From: Microtetraspora glauca
GTDB taxonomy: Bacteria > Actinomycetota > Actinomycetes > Streptosporangiales > Streptosporangiaceae
DNA: 64,000 nucleotides
Direction of reading: 5' to 3'
NCBI GenBank assembly: GCA_001570385.1
Contig: BBYL01000007.1
Span: 682,001-746,000 of the forward strand
Part shown: positions 60,199 to 64,000 of the stretch, piece after piece
How the letters are laid out: the number at the start of each line of letters is the position of its first letter
Numbering within the stretch: the stretch's first letter is position 1
The notes under the pieces: generated by a model
The model's input: the letters and a program-made list of their open reading frames with translations, nothing else
Databases searched by the model: none
Told to the model about the DNA's origin: nothing
Position numbers and translations under genes: made by a program

Positions 60199-61545
60199 TC
60201 ACAACCGTCCGGCCGCCTTCAGCGCCAGATAGGCGTCGGCGAGCGCGGGGGCGATGTCCTCCGGGAGGGCGTCGACCACCTCGACGCCCTGGCCGCGCAG
60301 GCGGGCGGTGATCCTGCGCCGCTCGCCCCGAAGCCGCTCGGCCGCGGCGGCGTCGTAGACCTGCTCCGCCGTACCCCGCCCGGACGCCATGGCGGCGACC
60401 CGCGGATCGGCGACGGCGGCGACCAGCACCGTGTGGCGGGACGACAGCCGGGGCAGCACCGGCAGCAGCCCCTCCTCCATCGCGGCCGCGTTGACGTCGG
60501 TCAGCAGCACCACCAGGCAGCGGCGCTTGGCCCTGGCCAGGACGGCGGCGACCATGCCCGGCGAGTCGGCCTCCACGAGCTCCGCCTCGATCGGCGCCAT
60601 CGCGTTGACCAGCGACGACAGCAGGTCCGTACGGGATGCCCCGGACAGCCAGGCGCGCACCGTCCGGTCGTAGGCCAGGAAGTCCACCCGGTCACCCGCC
60701 CGCGAAGCGAGGGCGGCGAGCAGCAGCGCGGCGTCCATCGACCAGTCGAGCCTGGGCCACCCGGACGCCTGGCCGGGCAGCGGAGCCACACGCGGCGCCA
60801 CACCCGGCGCCACGCCGACGCGGCCCGCGGACGTGCGTCCCGTGTCGAGGACGATCAGCACCCGCCGGTCGCGCTCGGGGCGCCACGTGCGCACAACGAC
60901 GTCGCTGCGCCGGGCGCTGGCCCGCCAGTCGATGGACCTGACGTCGTCACCGACCACGTATTCGCGGAGCGAGTCGAACTCGGTGCCCTGGCCCCGTACG
61001 AGCGCCGGGTGCCGGCCGTCCAACTCCCGGAGCCGCGCCAGCTTGCCCGGCAGATGCTTGCGGCTGAGGAAGGGCGGCAGCACCCGCACCGACCACGGGA
61101 CCACGTGCGACCCCTGGCGCGCGGCCAGTCCGAGCGGGCCGAGCGACCGCACGGTCACCGTCACCGCCTCGCGGTCGCCCCGCCTCGTCGGGGTCAGGGT
61201 GGTGACCAGGCGGCGCCGCTGCCCGGAGGGGACGTCCACGCGGAGGTGCCGCGGCGCGGACCCCGCCGACGGCGGCCAGGCGTCGCGCACCACCCCCCTG
61301 ACCCGGCGGCGGCCCGGATTCTCCACGACCAGTCCCACGGTGACCGACTCGCCGAGCCGCACCAGCCGCTCGCCGTCCCGGTGGAAGCGCAGCCCCCGCA
61401 CACCGCCCGCGAAGAGCAGGTCGATCACGACGAGCGCGGCGAGGAGCAGCGCGACACCCAGGACGGCCATGGGCGGGTCGGGGGCGGCGAGCACCAGAAG
61501 GGCGCCGAGAGCCGCGAGCAGTCCCGCGCGTCCCGTCAGCGCCAC
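60199..61545 (-). CDS. DUF58 domain protein (VWA-like)
   Basis: 448 residues from GTG 61545, chosen for GGAG eight bases upstream and because MALTGRAGLLAALGALLVLA begins a membrane hairpin. The conserved centre is GTEFDSLREYVVGDDVRSID-WRASARRSDVVVRTW, followed by a VWA-like fold whose metal site starts VLIVLDTGRT (D-x-G-x-T form). DUF58 proteins act with MoxR ATPases, probably in assembly or folding of membrane complexes. It lies 52 bases downstream of moxR. Confidence 0.88.
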   Translation of the reverse strand: MALTGRAGLLAALGALLVLAAPDPPMAVLGVALLLAALVVIDLLFAGGVRGLRFHRDGERLVRLGESVTVGLVVENPGRRRVRGVVRDAWPPSAGSAPRHLRVDVPSGQRRRLVTTLTPTRRGDREAVTVTVRSLGPLGLAARQGSHVVPWSVRVLPPFLSRKHLPGKLARLRELDGRHPALVRGQGTEFDSLREYVVGDDVRSIDWRASARRSDVVVRTWRPERDRRVLIVLDTGRTSAGRVGVAPGVAPRVAPLPGQASGWPRLDWSMDAALLLAALASRAGDRVDFLAYDRTVRAWLSGASRTDLLSSLVNAMAPIEAELVEADSPGMVAAVLARAKRRCLVVLLTDVNAAAMEEGLLPVLPRLSSRHTVLVAAVADPRVAAMASGRGTAEQVYDAAAAERLRGERRRITARLRGQGVEVVDALPEDIAPALADAYLALKAAGRL

Positions 61546-61597
61546 CGCGTCGTCTCCGCGTTCATCGCTTCCCACATATCGGTCGTACCGGGCCGGA

Positions 61598-62572
61598 TCA
61601 ACGGGGGACGGGGACGCCGGCGAGGATGCCGTCCAGGATGCCGTCCGGCGTCGCACCCTCCAGCTCGGCCTCGGGACGGAGCTGGACGCGATGCCGCAGG
61701 GCGGGCCGGGCGAGCGCCTTCACGTCGTCCGGGGTCACGTAGGCCCGGCCGGACAGCCAGCCCCACGCCCGCGCGGCCGCGAGCAGCGCCGTCGCGCCGC
61801 GCGGCGACACCCCGAGCTGCAGCGAGGGCGACTGCCGGGTGGCGCGGGCCAGGTCGACGACGTAGCCGAGCACCTCCGGCGCCACGTGGACCTGCTTCAC
61901 GGCCTCACGGCCCGCCTCCAGGTCGGCGGCGGACGCGACGGCCGCGATCGAGGACAGGTCACGGGGGTCGAAGCCGAGCGCGTGCCGTTCCAGCACGGCG
62001 ATCTCCTGCTCGCGCGGCGGCAGCGGCACGGTCAGCTTGAGCAGGAACCGGTCCAGCTGGGCCTCGGGAAGCTGGTAGGTGCCCTCGTACTCGATCGGGT
62101 TCTGCGTCGCCACGACGATGAACGGATCGGGCAGCTTGCGCGCGGCGCCGTCGACGCTGACCTGGCGTTCCTCCATCGCCTCCAGCAGGGCGGCCTGGGT
62201 CTTCGGAGGCGTCCGGTTGATCTCGTCGGCGAGCAGCAGGTTGGTGAACACCGGCCCCTCGCGGAACTCGAACTCGGCCGTCCTGGCGTCGTAGACGAGC
62301 GAGCCGGTCACGTCGCCCGGCATCAGGTCGGGGGTGAACTGCACCCGCTTGAAGTCGAGCGACAACGTCGCGGCCAGCGTACGGACCAGCAGGGTCTTGG
62401 CCACCCCGGGGACGCCTTCGAGCAGCACGTGCCCCCGGCACAGCAGTGCGATCACCAGCCCGGTGACGACCGAGTCCTGTCCCACCACCGCCTTGGCGAC
62501 CTCGGCGCGCAACGTGGCGAGCGCCTCGCGGGCCGTGTCCGCCCCCGGGGACCCGGGTGAAGATGTGGTCAA
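61598..62572 (-). CDS. MoxR-family AAA+ ATPase
   Basis: 324 residues from TTG 62572, which overlaps the TGA of the upstream DUF4350 gene (TTGA). Walker A is GVPGVAKT, Walker B is LLLADEINR, followed by sensor 1 VVATQNPIEYEGTYQLPEAQ and LDRFLLKL, and sensor 2 VSPRGATALLAAARA. MoxR ATPases act as chaperones for partner VWA/DUF58 proteins. The rare TTG start with a full overlap implies its translation depends on the upstream gene. Confidence 0.93.
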   Translation of the reverse strand: MTTSSPGSPGADTAREALATLRAEVAKAVVGQDSVVTGLVIALLCRGHVLLEGVPGVAKTLLVRTLAATLSLDFKRVQFTPDLMPGDVTGSLVYDARTAEFEFREGPVFTNLLLADEINRTPPKTQAALLEAMEERQVSVDGAARKLPDPFIVVATQNPIEYEGTYQLPEAQLDRFLLKLTVPLPPREQEIAVLERHALGFDPRDLSSIAAVASAADLEAGREAVKQVHVAPEVLGYVVDLARATRQSPSLQLGVSPRGATALLAAARAWGWLSGRAYVTPDDVKALARPALRHRVQLRPEAELEGATPDGILDGILAGVPVPR

Positions 62573-63735
62573 GAGTCTCGTACCTGCCTTTCCAGTGTGT
62601 CGAGGTATCCGGCCAGGGCCACCAGCCCGCCGTCGTCCGCGGGCACGGCGCCGTACAGCGTGGCCCGCACCTCCCGCGCGTCCAGCCCGGTCCGTGCGGC
62701 CGTCGCGGCGACGACCTCGTCGGGCGCGGCCGTCGGCGGCAGCCCCAGGCGCGGGGCCAGCCGGTCGATCGCGGCGGCGCGCAGCGCCGGCGCGGCGCGG
62801 TCCCTGGCCCGCCGTGCCCGGTAAAGCCGGCCGCGTCCCTCCACGGTCTCGGCCGCCCGGACGACGACCGGCAGCCGTTCGGCGACGACCGGTCCGAGGC
62901 GGCGTCCCCGCCAGAGGGCCACCACGCCCACCGCGACGGCGAGCTGCACGACCGCCCAGCTGACGCCGGACGGGATGAGATCGCCCAGGCTCCTGCCCTC
63001 GGGCCCGGCCAGGGTGGGATCCCACTGCTCGGGGGCGACCAGCCAGATCAGCCGGGGCCTGGCCCCGGCCAGGTTCATCGCGAGCGCGGCGTTGCCGTCC
63101 TCCGCGAGGCGCAGGTTCGTCATGAACGCGCCGTCGCCGACCACGGTGACCGTCCGCCCGCCGGTCGTGTACCGCACGAGCGTCGGGTGCCCGGCGGCCG
63201 GATAGCAGCCGGCTCCGCCTGCGGGGGCGGTGAAGGAGACGCCGCCCAGGTGGGCGCTGCCCGCCCCGGTCGCCGCCCGGAGGTCGCAGCGCGGCTCCCG
63301 GGACCTGGTCCGCACATGCTCCTTGACGAGGAGTCCTCCGGCCAGGACGTCGAGGTGCGGTACCGCGCCGACGATCAGCCTGTCCTGCCCCGATCCGGCG
63401 ATCCTGCGCGCGTCGGCCTCGCTGAGGAAGTCGGTGTCGCCGATGAGGAGCTGGCTGTCGGGGCCCGCGGCGCTGATGAGGGCGGAGACGCTGTCGACGC
63501 GTTCGACGGACACGCCCCGGCCGCCGAGCAGCTGCGCGAGCGCCTTGGCACCCACGTCCGAGGAGTCGCCGGGGTCGAGCGGGCGGCCTTCCGTTCCCGG
63601 CGACGACAGCAGCACGGGGACGAGCGCGGTGACCAGCACCAGCAGCCCGACCAGGAGGATGCCGCGCCCGCCCCGCCACATGCTCCGGGTCGTCGGGGAC
63701 GTGGAGGCCGACGACGGCGCGGTCACCGTGCTCAC
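62569..63735 (-). CDS. DUF4350 domain membrane protein
   Basis: 388 residues from GTG 63735, coupled by GTGA to the upstream DUF4129 gene. First helix GILLVGLLVLVTALVPVLLS, then an extracellular-like Rossmann-type domain (DSSDVGAKALAQLLGGRGVS; LIVGAVPHLDVLAGGLLVKE), a second helix (VVQLAVAVGVVALWRG) and a helical cytoplasmic tail. This is the DUF4350 arrangement in MoxR/DUF58 clusters; function unknown. Confidence 0.87.
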   Translation of the reverse strand: MSTVTAPSSASTSPTTRSMWRGGRGILLVGLLVLVTALVPVLLSSPGTEGRPLDPGDSSDVGAKALAQLLGGRGVSVERVDSVSALISAAGPDSQLLIGDTDFLSEADARRIAGSGQDRLIVGAVPHLDVLAGGLLVKEHVRTRSREPRCDLRAATGAGSAHLGGVSFTAPAGGAGCYPAAGHPTLVRYTTGGRTVTVVGDGAFMTNLRLAEDGNAALAMNLAGARPRLIWLVAPEQWDPTLAGPEGRSLGDLIPSGVSWAVVQLAVAVGVVALWRGRRLGPVVAERLPVVVRAAETVEGRGRLYRARRARDRAAPALRAAAIDRLAPRLGLPPTAAPDEVVAATAARTGLDAREVRATLYGAVPADDGGLVALAGYLDTLERQVRDS

Positions 63736-64000
63736 GCGTCCGCCCGCAGGCTCACGCGGGCCGCCGCGAGGCGCCGGTCCAGCTCGGCCAGGCTCGCGTA
63801 GCCCTCCGCGGTGCCCGGGGCCTCGCCGTACGTGACGTCGTCGAAGAGGCGCGCGGCCGCGCCCAGCTCGGCGGCGTGGTCGGGCAGCGCCCGGCCGGCG
63901 TCCGCGGCCAGCTCGGCGGCGGTACGGCCGGGCATGGGACTGACGATGGCCCGCTCCTCCAGGTCGCGGGCGATCGCCCGGAGCCGTTCCCTGATCGCCT
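63732..64000 (-). CDS. DUF4129 domain protein, C-terminal part only
   Basis: The frame is open to the right edge, so the start is outside. The 89 visible codons encode RERLRAIARDLEERAIVSPM-PGRTAAELAADAGRALP and LGAAARLFDDVTYGEAPGT, the C-terminal DUF4129 pattern. Full-length relatives have N-terminal membrane helices. It is first in the minus-strand run DUF4129, DUF4350, moxR, DUF58. Confidence 0.8.
   Translation of the reverse strand, partial: AIRERLRAIARDLEERAIVSPMPGRTAAELAADAGRALPDHAAELGAAARLFDDVTYGEAPGTAEGYASLAELDRRLAAARVSLRADA

Overview
The window is very GC-rich, has GTG, TTG and ATG starts, tight 4-base start/stop overlaps, and carries hallmark actinobacterial genes: whiB, F420 biosynthesis (fbiA, fbiB, fbiC), LytR-CpsA-Psr proteins, DUF3499, DUF5719, and an RDD/SpoIIM/DUF58/MoxR block. 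It looks like chromosomal core DNA of a filamentous or sporulating actinobacterium, most likely of the Streptosporangiales type; that placement is inference from gene content and style. I see no tRNA, rRNA, insertion sequence, phage gene or CRISPR array.

Layout. 1-2.6 kb: the in-window part of a TPR protein, then a stand-alone ATP synthase subunit a gene facing a TetR regulator across twin palindromic operators. 2.7-16.7 kb: a cell-envelope block with an LCP ligase, glycosyltransferases, a TagF-like glycerophosphotransferase, a fused cytidylyltransferase/reductase of the CDP-ribitol type, a sugar-phosphate nucleotidyltransferase, a glycerol-1-phosphate dehydrogenase-like enzyme and two CDP-alcohol phosphotransferases. 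Together these could make, activate and polymerise a phosphodiester-linked glycopolymer or unusual phosphoglycolipid. 16.8-33.3 kb: further envelope genes (acyltransferase with a long disordered tail, second LCP protein, two GT-C-like membrane proteins, two paralogous membrane proteins with duplicated FtsX-ectodomain-like modules, more glycosyltransferases, two LPG-synthase/flippase-like proteins around a methyltransferase).

33.5-59 kb follows the gene content of the region known around whiB in Streptomyces and whiB2/fbiA/fbiB/pmmA/sahH in Mycobacterium: GDP-mannose pyrophosphorylase-like enzyme, AlkA-like glycosylase, fbiC, a binding-protein/VWA fusion, fbiB-fbiA, a Q/Y/P/G-rich membrane protein, whiB, a large glycosyltransferase, DUF5719, a metallopeptidase-fold protein, DUF3499, phosphomannomutase, Trm112-like zinc protein, SIS-domain isomerase, CDF metal transporter, MerR regulator, and two adjacent adenosylhomocysteinase-family genes. 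58-64 kb: the conserved RDD, SpoIIM, DUF58, MoxR, DUF4350, DUF4129 cluster, cut by the right edge.

How it works together: mannose and other sugar activation (pyrophosphorylase, mutase, isomerase) feeds membrane and cytosolic glycosyltransferases; LCP proteins would attach finished polymers to the wall; F420 genes supply a redox cofactor; whiB links the block to developmental control. The observations I rate highest are the operator-controlled orphan atpB, the glycerol-1-phosphate/CDP-alcohol gene set including one transferase with a replaced catalytic Asp, the duplicated FtsX-ectodomain pair, the second SAH hydrolase with a T-x-E motif, and a small hexapeptide-repeat ORF locked between two genes by ATGA and GTGA overlaps.
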